From Polyangiaceae bacterium (GTDB taxonomy: Bacteria > Myxococcota_A > Polyangia > Polyangiales > Polyangiaceae), in contig JADJXL010000025.1 in NCBI GenBank assembly GCA_016715885.1, forward strand, positions 124,001 through 188,000: a stretch of DNA of 64,000 nucleotides, given 5' to 3'. The notes below the pieces were generated by a model. It was not told the origin of the DNA. It did not search any database and saw only the letters and a list, made by a program, of their open reading frames with translations. Made by a program: the position numbers and the translations under genes. Shown in pieces: positions 46,254-54,790 of the stretch; the stretch's first letter is position 1; each line of letters opens with the position of its first letter.

Positions 46254-47774
46254 ATGGTGTACGTGCCGCCTGGTAAAGAGGGTTCCAAAGTCACCTACAA
46301 AACTCGCTACGCGAATTTCATCGGGGGGGAGTGGGTAGCGCCGGTCAAGGGGGAATATTTCGAAAACATCACGCCGGTGACGGGCCGTCCTTTCTGTGAG
46401 ATTCCGCGTTCGACCGCCGAGGACATCGAAAAAGCGCTCGACGCAGCGCACGGTGCGAAAGCAGCTTGGGGGAAAACGTCGCTGACGGATCGCTCGAATA
46501 TTTTGAACAAGATTGCGGATCGGATGGAGCAGAACCTGGAAAAGCTCGCCGTGTCCGAAACGTGGGACAACGGCAAGCCGGTGCGCGAAACGCTCGCCGC
46601 GGACTTGCCGCTCGCAATCGATCATTTCCGATATTTTGCGGGTTGCATCAGGGCGCAGGAAGGATCGATTGCGCAGGTCGACGACACGACGGTGGCTTAT
46701 CATTTCCAGGAGCCGCTCGGCGTCGTCGGTCAAATCATTCCGTGGAACTTCCCGCTGCTCATGGCCGCATGGAAGCTCGCACCTGCGCTCGCGGCGGGCA
46801 ACTGCGTCGTCCTCAAGCCGGCGGAACAGACGCCTGCAACGATTTTGCTTTTCGCCGAATTGATTGGGGACCTCTTGCCCGCAGGTGTCCTCAACGTCGT
46901 CAATGGTTTCGGGTTCGAGGCTGGCAAGCCGCTCGCATCGAATCCGCGCATTGCGAAGATTGCCTTCACGGGTGAAACAACGACGGGCCGGCTCATCATG
47001 CAATACGCATCGGAAAACCTCATTCCGGTGACGCTCGAGCTGGGTGGCAAATCGCCCAACATTTTCTTCGAAGACGTGATGGCGGCCGACGACGATTACT
47101 TCGACAAGGCGATGGAAGGCTTTGCGATGTTCGCCTTGAATCAGGGCGAAGTGTGCACGTGTCCTTCGCGTGCGCTCGTGAGCGACAAGATCTATGGGCG
47201 ATTCATGGAACGCGCCATCGAACGCACGAAGAAGGTCAAGCAAGGCAATCCGCTCGATCCGACGACGATGATCGGGGCGCAGGCATCGAACGATCAGCTC
47301 GAAAAAATCATGTCGTACATCGACATTGGCAAGAAAGAAGGCGCGAAGCTGCTTTTGGGTGGCGAGCGCGTGCGGCTCGGCGGTGACCTCGAGAATGGGT
47401 ACTACGTGGCTCCGACGATTTTCGAGGGGCACAACAGATTGCGCATTTTCCAGGAAGAGATCTTCGGGCCGGTCGTGAGCGTGTGTTCGTTCAAGGACGA
47501 GTCTGATGCGCTATCGATTGCCAATGACACGCTGTACGGCCTTGGCGCAGGCGTGTGGACGCGTGACGGCAATCGCGCATATCGCATGGGCCGCGCGATT
47601 CAAGCGGGTCGAGTGTGGACGAATTGTTACCACCTCTATCCGGCGCATGCGGCATTCGGTGGATACAAGCAATCGGGTGTGGGTCGCGAAACGCACAAGA
47701 TGATGCTTTCGCATTACCAGCAAACGAAGAACCTGCTCGTCAGCTACAGCCCCAAGGCGCTCGGGTTCTTCTGA
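46254..47774 (+). CDS. NAD-dependent aldehyde dehydrogenase (AldB/ExaC type)
   Basis: The 506-residue enzyme oxidises an aldehyde, probably acetaldehyde or a related short one, to the acid with NAD. Visible motifs are 'GQIIPWNFPLLMAAWKLAPA', general base Glu262 ('TLELGGKSPN') and nucleophile Cys301 ('NQGEVCTCPSRALV'). The C-terminus 'NLLVSYSPKALGFF' is characteristic of the AldB/ExaC group. A GGAGG ribosome binding site lies eight bases before the ATG at 46254. The stop overlaps the start of a DUF779 gene by one base (TGATG). That pairing is typical for this group, and DUF779 proteins are thought to accompany acetaldehyde dehydrogenase. Confidence 0.93.
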   Translation: MVYVPPGKEGSKVTYKTRYANFIGGEWVAPVKGEYFENITPVTGRPFCEIPRSTAEDIEKALDAAHGAKAAWGKTSLTDRSNILNKIADRMEQNLEKLAVSETWDNGKPVRETLAADLPLAIDHFRYFAGCIRAQEGSIAQVDDTTVAYHFQEPLGVVGQIIPWNFPLLMAAWKLAPALAAGNCVVLKPAEQTPATILLFAELIGDLLPAGVLNVVNGFGFEAGKPLASNPRIAKIAFTGETTTGRLIMQYASENLIPVTLELGGKSPNIFFEDVMAADDDYFDKAMEGFAMFALNQGEVCTCPSRALVSDKIYGRFMERAIERTKKVKQGNPLDPTTMIGAQASNDQLEKIMSYIDIGKKEGAKLLLGGERVRLGGDLENGYYVAPTIFEGHNRLRIFQEEIFGPVVSVCSFKDESDALSIANDTLYGLGAGVWTRDGNRAYRMGRAIQAGRVWTNCYHLYPAHAAFGGYKQSGVGRETHKMMLSHYQQTKNLLVSYSPKALGFF

Positions 47775-48166
47775 TGGACTCGCATCCGCCGCGTGTGGTC
47801 GCGACCGAGGCGGCAGCCGCATTGATCAAGCGGCTCGTCGCTCGGCACGGTCCGCTCATGTTTCACCAATCGGGGGGCTGCTGTGACGGCAGCTCGCCGA
47901 TGTGTTACCCGCGCGGCGAATTCAAGGTCGGTGCACAGGACGTCTTGCTCGGTGAAATCGAGGGATGTCCTGTGTACATCGGCGCCGCGCAATTCGAGTT
48001 GTGGAAGCACACGCAGCTCGTGATCGACGCAGTCCCGGGGCGCGGAGGCGGTTTTTCCGTCGAGGCGCCCGAGGGAATGCGGTTTCTCACGCGGTCCAAC
48101 GTATTCGGGAGCGACGAAATGTGCGCGCTCGATGCGGCAGGCGTCAAGCGTGGCGATCAAACCTAG
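47774..48166 (+). CDS. DUF779 protein paired with the aldehyde dehydrogenase
   Basis: The 130-residue protein has the DUF779 signature 'FHQSGGCCDGSSPMCYP' near residue 35, rich in Cys and His. It continues with 'LLGEIEGCPVYIGAAQFELW' and 'GGGFSVEAPEGMRFLTRS'. The Cys cluster may bind metal. Family members are encoded next to AldB/ExaC-type aldehyde dehydrogenases, as here. The ATG at 47774 shares one base with the upstream stop, so translation is coupled. A palindromic repeat begins 22 bases after the stop. Confidence 0.88.
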   Translation: MDSHPPRVVATEAAAALIKRLVARHGPLMFHQSGGCCDGSSPMCYPRGEFKVGAQDVLLGEIEGCPVYIGAAQFELWKHTQLVIDAVPGRGGGFSVEAPEGMRFLTRSNVFGSDEMCALDAAGVKRGDQT

Positions 48167-48187
48167 AGTTCCGTTCACTGTGGAATA

Positions 48188-48338
48188 AGGCCAAATCGGG
48201 GGGTATGGGGGGGCCGAGCCTCGCCGTGCTTTTGCGCAAGCAAAAGCACCGGGAGGCGAGCCTCGGCCCCCCCATCGTAAACTAGCCTCGCGAAGCGCGC
48301 GTTCCACGCGCGCGAAGCGAGCGACCAAATCTTGGCCT
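48188..48338. repeat. Dispersed palindromic repeat, copy B (long form)
   Basis: This begins AGGCCAAATCGGGGGGTATG and ends CTTGGCCT, so its ends are inverted repeats of each other. It has the core shared with copy A at 26591. It also contains a very stable hairpin: GGGGGGCCGAGCCTCGCC pairs with GGCGAGCCTCGGCCCCCC with one mismatch, and inside it GTGCTTTTGC-GCAA-GCAAAAGCAC is perfect. A second hairpin (GCGCGCGT-TCC-ACGCGCGC) follows. Its end abuts the stop codon of the PAS gene. Terminator function in both directions is plausible. Confidence 0.65.
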
Positions 48339-48342
48339 GGAT

Positions 48343-49137
48343 TCAACACGCAAGCGAAATCGTCGCAATGACGCCGGAGACGGGCATATCGGCATTGCCC
48401 ACGGGGGCGGCGGCCACGAGCACGGGGACGCGAGTACCATTCCGATGAAGGAAAAACGCGCGCACGCGATCGGCGTCCGCTGGTGGCGCGGGTAAATCGA
48501 GCAAATGCGTGGCCCTTCCATCGTCGCGCGAAAGAAACCGCGTCATCGACTCACCCACGACCTCGTCCCGCGAGTATCCAAACAATCGCTCGGCGGCTCC
48601 CGTCCATTCGGTAATGGTTCCATCGACCGATCCCACGACAATCGCATCTCGCGATTGCTCGCAAATCACATCGAGCATGTTCCTTCGTTCGTCTGCTTCC
48701 TGCTCTTTGCTGACTTCGCGCGCCACGGTGTAATAGCGCTGCGAATCCGCCGACGTGAATCCACGCCAGAGAATCGGGCGGTACGTGCCATCTTTGCAGA
48801 GGTACCGATTTTGGAACAAGAATTGCGGCACGCCGGGCAAAAGCCGGTTGACCATGTAAACCGTCTTGTCCCGATCGTCGGGATGTACGAAGTCCATGAA
48901 CGGTTTGCTGCGCAATTCGTCGCGGGAGTAACCGAGCGTAGTCTCCCACGCCATGTTCAAAAGCTTAAAGTAGCCGTCATAACCAGTAATTGCGACGAGG
49001 TCCGATGATAGCTCGACGAGTGTTCGCAGCTCGTCCGCGCTTACTTCGGTTCCTGCCTCCAACTTCGAGCGACGCGCAAGCTCTATCTCGCGCGGCAGTT
49101 GTGCAGCTTGCCCGTCGGGCTTGTCGCGCTCTCGCAT
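48343..49137 (-). CDS. PAS-PAS sensor protein without an output domain
   Basis: The 264-residue soluble protein has two PAS domains. The first is at ~38-145 ('TLVELSSDLVAITGYDGYFK', 'LNMAWETTLGYSRDELRSKP', 'DFVHPDDRDKT'). The second is at ~155-262 ('VICEQSRDAIVVGSVDGTIT', 'WTGAAERLFGYSRDEVVGES'). Nothing follows the second PAS, so there is no kinase, cyclase or DNA-binding part. It could act as a small-molecule or redox sensor binding a separate kinase, or be a truncated kinase whose catalytic part has been lost. The frame ends cleanly in 'GVIATISLAC', right at the palindromic repeat. A palindrome CACAATTGTG lies about 57 bases before its start. Confidence 0.8.
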   Translation of the reverse strand: MRERDKPDGQAAQLPREIELARRSKLEAGTEVSADELRTLVELSSDLVAITGYDGYFKLLNMAWETTLGYSRDELRSKPFMDFVHPDDRDKTVYMVNRLLPGVPQFLFQNRYLCKDGTYRPILWRGFTSADSQRYYTVAREVSKEQEADERRNMLDVICEQSRDAIVVGSVDGTITEWTGAAERLFGYSRDEVVGESMTRFLSRDDGRATHLLDLPAPPADADRVRAFFLHRNGTRVPVLVAAAPVGNADMPVSGVIATISLAC

Positions 49138-49238
49138 GATGCCTGAAATAGCATCACCGATTGCAAAGGTGGTAGAAATTCTTCGTCAGCAGACACAATT
49201 GTGACAGGCGCGTCATTTCTGATTGCTCGTTGCGTTAC

Positions 49239-50207
49239 TCAATCGAGCTGTTTTGCGGCGAGCGCTTCTTGGGCCATTTCGTCGTAGGTCATGCGCTTTG
49301 CTCGAGCAAGCTCTTCTTCATTGAAGAGGGTTTGCATGAACCCTTTTTCGACGCCTGCGATGCGACTGAAGACATTGCCGACGTATTGCCCGGCGACGGG
49401 ATGATTGACTCCATCTTGCAGGAACCGCAAAAACTTCGTGAATGGCCGGCGTGCCCTCGCTTCTCGGCGTCCGAGCAATTGCATTCGCTTGAATGCTTCG
49501 CGAAAACGTTTGCCCTGGGGATCGACGACCCTCATGGGAACGAAAAAAACATCGTGAATGAACGGCTGCGCGCGATAAATCATTTTTGCAAATGTCCATG
49601 CCGCCCGCATTTGCGTCTCCATGGACGCGTCTTCGTGCCGCGACTCCATCTTTCGCTCGTAGACGTCCGACGAATAATATTCCGACATGTGATAATCGAT
49701 TGCGATGTGTCGCGATTCGTCCCGATTGATGAGCTCCATGGCCTCGGCGCTCATCTCATCGTGCACGTAGTCGTTGATCGACCGGAGGAGCGCGATGTCC
49801 AAAATGAGCTCTCCCATGGTAATGTATGCGTTTGCCACGTCGTCGGATAGATACCGTATCGCATCGATGAATTGAGGTGCAAAAGCCGTCAGCGTGGGGC
49901 TTTGTCGATATACTTTGTAATGGTGCACGTCATAATAATCCGCGAGCATTTGCGCGGCTTGCGAATGACGCACCTCATCCTTCACGAAGGTCGCAAATAT
50001 CGCCTGCAGCGTAGGATTTTCGACGCGACGCTGTTGCTCGAGAAATAACGCCCCCGCAAGTCGCTCGATGCCCGACATGTCCGTAAAGAGCTGCACGATG
50101 GCCATCTCGTCTTCGCGCGACATGGGACGAGGTTTACGGCTCCAGTCGAGATCCCGCACGCTCCACTGGTCCCGTTCGCATCGCTCGAGCATCTTGTCGA
50201 GGTCCAT
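49239..50207 (-). CDS. Di-iron ferritin-like protein (oxidase/oxygenase-type helical bundle)
   Basis: The 322-residue protein carries two ExxH motifs in predicted helices: Glu78-x-x-His81 ('FVKDEVRHSQAAQML') and Glu164-x-x-His167 ('NRDESRHIAIDYHMSEYY'). It also has Glu residues in the partner helices ('LAGALFLEQQRR', 'TMGELILDIALLRS'). This arrangement of four carboxylates and two His is the di-iron site of ferritin-like oxidases such as ribonucleotide reductase R2 and AurF-type oxygenases. The C-terminal 100 residues form a separate basic, helical region. No signal peptide is seen. The substrate is unknown. It is transcribed divergently from the kinase-DUF2378 gene. Confidence 0.72.
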   Translation of the reverse strand: MDLDKMLERCERDQWSVRDLDWSRKPRPMSREDEMAIVQLFTDMSGIERLAGALFLEQQRRVENPTLQAIFATFVKDEVRHSQAAQMLADYYDVHHYKVYRQSPTLTAFAPQFIDAIRYLSDDVANAYITMGELILDIALLRSINDYVHDEMSAEAMELINRDESRHIAIDYHMSEYYSSDVYERKMESRHEDASMETQMRAAWTFAKMIYRAQPFIHDVFFVPMRVVDPQGKRFREAFKRMQLLGRREARARRPFTKFLRFLQDGVNHPVAGQYVGNVFSRIAGVEKGFMQTLFNEEELARAKRMTYDEMAQEALAAKQLD

Positions 50208-50397
50208 GGCGTAAGATTACGAGCACCCGTCGCGACTGTAAACCCGACCCAAAGCGCGAAGTGAATACGCTCATGGGGCCGTCGGGACGCACGACGAGCG
50301 CCTCGGACACGCTCGACATCTGCGTATGCGCGCAGCCTCGTGCGTCACACGACGAGCACACTTGCTGATCGAAGGGTAATTCGTGCATCATCGAGCC

Positions 50398-52221
50398 ATG
50401 CGCACAGGAGACGTCGTCGATGGCCGCTACGCCATTTTAGAGCGTGCTGGCATTGGCGGAGTCGGCTCCGTCTACCGCGCCTTTGATCGCCAGACATCGT
50501 CGCTCGTCGCCGTCAAAGTTCTGCACGTTCCGCACGCGACGGCGCAGGCACGCTTTCTCACGGAGGCCCGCGCGCTCGCGGGGCTCGAACATCCACACAT
50601 CGTCCGCTATGTGACGCATGGAATCCACGACGAAGAACCGTATCTCGTCATGGAGTGGCTCGAAGGCGAAAGCCTCGACAGACGCCTCGCACGCGAACGC
50701 CTGACCATCGACGAGAGCGTGGATCTCGCGCGGCGCATCGCTTCCGCCCTGGGCGCTGCGCATGCACGCGGCATCGTGCATCGCGACGTCAAGCCGAGCA
50801 ACGTGCTCTTGGTGGATAACACTCTGGACAAAGTGCGCCTTCTGGATTTTGGAATCGCGCGTTTGGACGACGCGGGCGGGAGCCTCACGCGAACGGGCAA
50901 CGTGCTCGGAACCCCCGGCTACATGTCGCCCGAACAGGCGCGCGGGGACAAGCGCTACATCGACGCGAGGGCAGACGTGTTTTCGCTTGGGTGCATGCTT
51001 TACGAGTGTTTGACAGGACAAACTCCGTTTCATGGCCCGCACGCAATGGCCGTGATCATGAAGCTTTTGTCGGAGGAAGCGCCGCGCTTGCGGTCGGTGC
51101 GTCCGGACGCACCCGACGCGCTCGAGGCTCTCGTGGCACGCATGCTCGCGCGCGAACCGCTTGGACGTTTCGCCGATGGTATTGCCGTCGTCAATGCGAT
51201 CGATGCGCTCGGATCACTGAAGAACATCGAGCCGCAGCCGATGTCGGTGCGTCGCCGTTTGCCGTCGAACGCGGACATGTTCCCGGCGATTCCGGCGGCG
51301 CCAGTGCCGGCGGTCGACCCGTCGCTGGCCATGGCGCCCACGATGATGGGCGTGTCCTCCTTGCGCGAAATGACCGAACGCTACGCGGATCGACCGTCGC
51401 CGGAGCGCTACAACGACCGTCCATCGCAGCCGCCGATACCGGATGGTCGCCCTTCGCGACGAGACAGCGTGCCTCCTCCGCCGCCGAGCGTGCCGCCGCC
51501 TGCAAGCCGAGCGCCTTCGAGCCCGACGCTTCTGGGAAAGGCATCGGGAAGCTTTCCGCCGTCGAGTGTCTCGTCGCCCGGCACGGTGCCGCCGCCGAGT
51601 GATCGTCGATGGTACGAGCGCCTTCCGCGTGCACCTGGACGAAGTCCGTTTCACGTCAAAGGACTTGCGTACAAGGGGCTGCTCCACTTCGTCACGACGA
51701 AGATCGAAGGCGGTGTTGGCGTGCTTGCCGCAAGCATGCGTGACGCGGGGCTGCGCGACTACATCACGCAGACGTTTCTCGCATCGACGTTTTACGACGC
51801 GTTGCCGCTCGTCGCAGCGAGTGCAGCGGCGGCAAACCTCGTCAACGTTCCGCTCGACACGTTCGCGCAAAATCAAGGACGCGCGCAAGCCAAGTACGAC
51901 GCCGAGCACGCTTATCGCGCGTTCGTGCAAGGTCGATCGATCGAGGACTTTCCGTCACGCTGCAAGCTCATCGCCACGCGGTACTACGACTTCGGCGACT
52001 GGGAAGCGAACTCGTTCTCGCCTGGCACGATAACGTTCGTGGCCAAAGGAATTCCCGCGTGGGCTTCGCCGTGGTTCGGGCCGCTGCTCGGTGGATACGT
52101 GTCCACGATGGTGCAGATGGTCGCGCGGAAAAACGCATCGTGCACGGTGTACCCAACGCGCCGCGACAGCGCGACGGACGGGATCCAGACGATCATCGTG
52201 GAGATGGATATTTCGTACTGA
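50398..52221 (+). CDS. Ser/Thr kinase fused to a DUF2378 (TIGR02265) domain
   Basis: The 607-residue protein has a Hanks-type kinase domain (~10-280): 'RAGIGGVGSVYRAF', Lys40 in 'VAVKVL', Asp130 in 'HRDVKPSN', 'LLDFGIARL' and 'GTPGYMSPEQARG'. A Pro/Ser-rich linker of about 100 residues includes a run of Pro ('VPPPPPSVPPPA'). The last ~190 residues are a DUF2378 domain ('FHVKGLAYKGLLHFVTTKIE', 'FYDALPLVAASAAAANL', 'CKLIATRYYDFGDWEA'), the Myxococcus paralogous family TIGR02265. No membrane segment is seen, so the protein is cytoplasmic. DUF2378 is distantly like haem-NO-binding folds, so it may sense a small molecule. Start: the ATG at 50398 fits the kinase better than a GTG at 50383. Confidence 0.88.
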   Translation: MRTGDVVDGRYAILERAGIGGVGSVYRAFDRQTSSLVAVKVLHVPHATAQARFLTEARALAGLEHPHIVRYVTHGIHDEEPYLVMEWLEGESLDRRLARERLTIDESVDLARRIASALGAAHARGIVHRDVKPSNVLLVDNTLDKVRLLDFGIARLDDAGGSLTRTGNVLGTPGYMSPEQARGDKRYIDARADVFSLGCMLYECLTGQTPFHGPHAMAVIMKLLSEEAPRLRSVRPDAPDALEALVARMLAREPLGRFADGIAVVNAIDALGSLKNIEPQPMSVRRRLPSNADMFPAIPAAPVPAVDPSLAMAPTMMGVSSLREMTERYADRPSPERYNDRPSQPPIPDGRPSRRDSVPPPPPSVPPPASRAPSSPTLLGKASGSFPPSSVSSPGTVPPPSDRRWYERLPRAPGRSPFHVKGLAYKGLLHFVTTKIEGGVGVLAASMRDAGLRDYITQTFLASTFYDALPLVAASAAAANLVNVPLDTFAQNQGRAQAKYDAEHAYRAFVQGRSIEDFPSRCKLIATRYYDFGDWEANSFSPGTITFVAKGIPAWASPWFGPLLGGYVSTMVQMVARKNASCTVYPTRRDSATDGIQTIIVEMDISY

Positions 52222-52228
52222 TCGGGAA

Positions 52229-52981
52229 TTAGCGCATCACGCGGCCCACGAAAAACAGGCCCATTTGCGTGATGAATTCGCTCGTCTGCCGCGTCTTGCG
52301 CATCGACTGAACGACATGCGACAGCGGATGCAACGACGATCCAACGAGACCGATCACGAAGTCGTTGTCGTGCGTGTCGAGCCCTTGGCATGCAAGACGA
52401 ATGTCGTGCGCGAGATCCTGCGATCCGTACGCGCGCCCAATCGTTCCATGCTCGCGCAAAATTGCACCTTGCTCGCGCGGTTCGAGCTTCGCGAACGCTC
52501 CACTACGGCGCAGCGGATACCAAATGGCCCACGGCCACGCCGGGTTTGTCACGGTCTCGACAGGACGCTTCAGCATCCAGTACTCGAGATCCTGTTCGTA
52601 GCCAGTCGAGTAAGTTCGTCCGAGCATCGTCATCTCGGATCGCAACCGAAACGAGCGTTGTTCGACCATCGCGGGACGCACGACGTCCGTGAAAGCCGCC
52701 GGATCCTCACTCCACGTGAGCACGCCGAAACTCCACGGATCGTTCACGTCCTCGTAGAGCACCACGCCAACACCACGTCGCTCGATCGACTCGCGCACCC
52801 GCCCCGGTCCAACACTGCCCGGTCCAGTGGTGCGATCTTCGATCACGAGCAGTTGCATGAACAAGCGTCGATTCAGCACCTGAGGCTGCCCGTCTTTGGG
52901 TGCTCCGCGTTCGAGCACATCCACCGAGGGCAGCGCTGCTTCACCGTGACCGTGACTCGCTCCAGGCTTCGATTCGCTCAT
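52229..52981 (-). CDS. Chlorite-dismutase-family haem protein
   Basis: The 250-residue protein carries the chlorite dismutase/HemQ block: 'REHGTIGRAYGSQDLAHDIR', 'LACQGLDTHDNDFVIGLVGS' and 'LHPLSHVVQSMRKTRQTSEF'. His178 in 'REHGTIGRAY' is at the position of the proximal haem ligand. The N-terminal 40 residues are polar and not part of the fold ('GASHGHGEAALPSVDVLE'). Members either detoxify chlorite or act in haem synthesis as HemQ, and the sequence alone does not decide. The ATG at 52981 was chosen, since upstream frame runs into the divergent srkA leader. It faces the kinase-DUF2378 gene with a gap of only seven bases. Confidence 0.8.
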   Translation of the reverse strand: MSESKPGASHGHGEAALPSVDVLERGAPKDGQPQVLNRRLFMQLLVIEDRTTGPGSVGPGRVRESIERRGVGVVLYEDVNDPWSFGVLTWSEDPAAFTDVVRPAMVEQRSFRLRSEMTMLGRTYSTGYEQDLEYWMLKRPVETVTNPAWPWAIWYPLRRSGAFAKLEPREQGAILREHGTIGRAYGSQDLAHDIRLACQGLDTHDNDFVIGLVGSSLHPLSHVVQSMRKTRQTSEFITQMGLFFVGRVMR

Positions 52982-53087
52982 GATCCGAGGGCTACTCGTC
53001 CCGACGACGAGCGGCAACCCCGATGAACGATGTCCCCTCCCCTGCGCCGAAGGCGGACCATGGTATACGATCGCTCCCGGCATCCGT

Positions 53088-54071
53088 ATGACCACAACCG
53101 ATCTCTTCTTCGCCCTCACACCACACAAAGTGCTCGAGGCTGTCGAGAGGGCAGGATTCGCCTGCAATCCTCTCTGCTATCCGCTCAATTCGTTCGAAAA
53201 CCGAGTGTACGAAGTGGAGCTCGAGGACCGCACGCGTGTCGTCGCCAAGTTCTACCGTCCAGGCCGCTGGACAAACGCACAGATCCTCGAAGAACACGAA
53301 TTCCTGGCCGATCTCGTGGAAGCCGAGGTGCCCGTGTGTCCTCCCATGCGCCTTCCAACCGGCAGCACTCTGGACGAAATTGATGGCATTTCGTATTGCC
53401 TTTTTCCTCGAAAAGGAGGTCGCGCGCCGGACGAGCCGGACGATGAGCTTTTGATGCGCCTCGGAATGCTAACGGCGCGCCTGCACAACGTCGGAGCGGC
53501 TCGAAAATCCGCACATCGACTGCGTCTCGACGGCAGCGAGTTCGTTAGGAAAAACGTAGCCGCATTTCGTGAACGAAATGCCATTCCCCCGAAGCTCGTG
53601 GCCCGTTACGAACGATCTGCCGATTACATTGCAAATTGCATCGACGACGCGTTGAAGTCCATTGACGTACATCGCATACATGGCGACTTGCATCATGGGA
53701 ATTTGCTTTTGCGCGACGATGTCTTGTGCGTCATCGATTTCGACGACATGGTCGTAGGGCCAGCGGTGCAAGACATTTGGCTGCTCGTCGGAGGCCGCGA
53801 TGTCGAATCACGCATGCGTCGGGAAGTCTTTTTGGAGGGTTACGAGCAATTTCGGCGTTTCGATAGGCGAACGCTGTCGCTCATCGAGCCGCTGCGCGGT
53901 TTGCGACGCATTCATTATGCAGCCTGGATAGCTCGGCGCTGGCACGATCCCATTTTTCCGCGCACATTTCCCCAATTCGGATCCGATTCGTATTGGGAAG
54001 AAGAAACCCGCGATCTCGAAGAAATCGTACGGATTCACCAAAACGAATCGAGCAGGACGCTTTTATCATGA
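53088..54071 (+). CDS. srkA: SrkA/RdoA-family stress-response kinase
   Basis: The 327-residue protein aligns with E. coli SrkA (YihE), an aminoglycoside-phosphotransferase-fold Ser/Thr kinase implicated in surviving stress. Visible motifs: 'PLNSFENRVYEVELEDRTRV', 'VAKFYRPGRWT' with the ATP Lys, 'HGDLHHGNLLL' (catalytic loop) and 'VIDFDDMVVGPAVQDIWLLV' (metal-binding Asp). It is cytoplasmic. The ATG at 53088 leaves the family N-terminus intact. The stop overlaps the start of a DEDD exonuclease gene by four bases (ATGA), so the two are coupled. It lies divergent from the chlorite-dismutase-family gene. Confidence 0.9.
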   Translation: MTTTDLFFALTPHKVLEAVERAGFACNPLCYPLNSFENRVYEVELEDRTRVVAKFYRPGRWTNAQILEEHEFLADLVEAEVPVCPPMRLPTGSTLDEIDGISYCLFPRKGGRAPDEPDDELLMRLGMLTARLHNVGAARKSAHRLRLDGSEFVRKNVAAFRERNAIPPKLVARYERSADYIANCIDDALKSIDVHRIHGDLHHGNLLLRDDVLCVIDFDDMVVGPAVQDIWLLVGGRDVESRMRREVFLEGYEQFRRFDRRTLSLIEPLRGLRRIHYAAWIARRWHDPIFPRTFPQFGSDSYWEEETRDLEEIVRIHQNESSRTLLS

Positions 54072-54790
54072 CGGCCTATGTCGTTTACGACTTCGAAGCG
54101 GTCATCGACCAGCACAATCCTCCGCCCGAAGGGTCGGATCCGGACAAAGTGCCTTCCGTTGCGCATTTGGAAATTGTTTCCGGCGCCATCGTCGCTCTGG
54201 TCCTGGATGGCTCGAGAACGCGCGTGCAAACGCCGAGGCTCTTGGGCGGACCGGAGTTTGGTGAAATGGCCATTTTGCGCGACTTTACCGGCATGGTGGG
54301 AAAACACCGTCCGGTGCTCGTGTCGTGGAATGGTCGAGGGTTCGATTTGCCGCTCGTCATTGCGCGATGCGTGCGTCACGGAATCGTGGCGCCGTGGCTT
54401 TGGGACCGGGATTTCGAAGATCGTTATCGAGGCACGAATCACTTCGACTTGCAGGACGCCGTGAGCCTTCGTGGAGCGGGTCGCCCATGCCGGATGGCTG
54501 CATTTGCGTGCCTTGCGGGATGGCCCGGAAAGGTCGGCGTCGATGGGTCGGACGTCGAAGGGCTTTGGAATGGCGGCGAGGCGGGACGAAGTGCCGTGCG
54601 CGATTACAATCTTTCGGACGTAGCCTGCGAAGCAGCCATTTTGCTCCGCGTGCTCATGTGCCGCGCGGACATCACGATGGACGAATATCGAGTCGCAGCG
54701 CACGCGCTTTTGGATTACGTCGACGCCGACGCGCGCCTTCATGCGTTACGGGACAGGATTGATCGGAAGCGATTTTTGCTGGAGAGTTAG
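54068..54790 (+). CDS. DEDD-type 3'-5' exonuclease (DNA polymerase B-like exo)
   Basis: The 240-residue protein shows the DEDD layout of PF10108-like exonucleases: 'YVVYDFEAVID' (Asp8, Glu10) at the start, 'LVSWNGRGFDLPLVIARC' in the middle, 'NHFDLQDAVSL' and 'DYNLSDVACEAAILLRVL' toward the end. It probably trims nucleotides from DNA or RNA 3' ends using two metal ions. No polymerase domain is present. It begins at an ATG overlapping the srkA stop (ATGA). Its stop overlaps that of the convergent POT transporter by four bases (TTAG read both ways). Confidence 0.8.
   Translation: MTAYVVYDFEAVIDQHNPPPEGSDPDKVPSVAHLEIVSGAIVALVLDGSRTRVQTPRLLGGPEFGEMAILRDFTGMVGKHRPVLVSWNGRGFDLPLVIARCVRHGIVAPWLWDRDFEDRYRGTNHFDLQDAVSLRGAGRPCRMAAFACLAGWPGKVGVDGSDVEGLWNGGEAGRSAVRDYNLSDVACEAAILLRVLMCRADITMDEYRVAAHALLDYVDADARLHALRDRIDRKRFLLES

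Noticed and set aside
46233..47432. Long open frame antisense to the aldehyde dehydrogenase
   Set aside because: The translation is Arg- and His-rich without motifs, while the sense strand encodes a full aldehyde dehydrogenase with its active-site residues.
49194..49203. CACAATTGTG palindrome upstream of the PAS gene
   Set aside because: Ten bases are short enough to occur by chance, and the flanks are not symmetrical.
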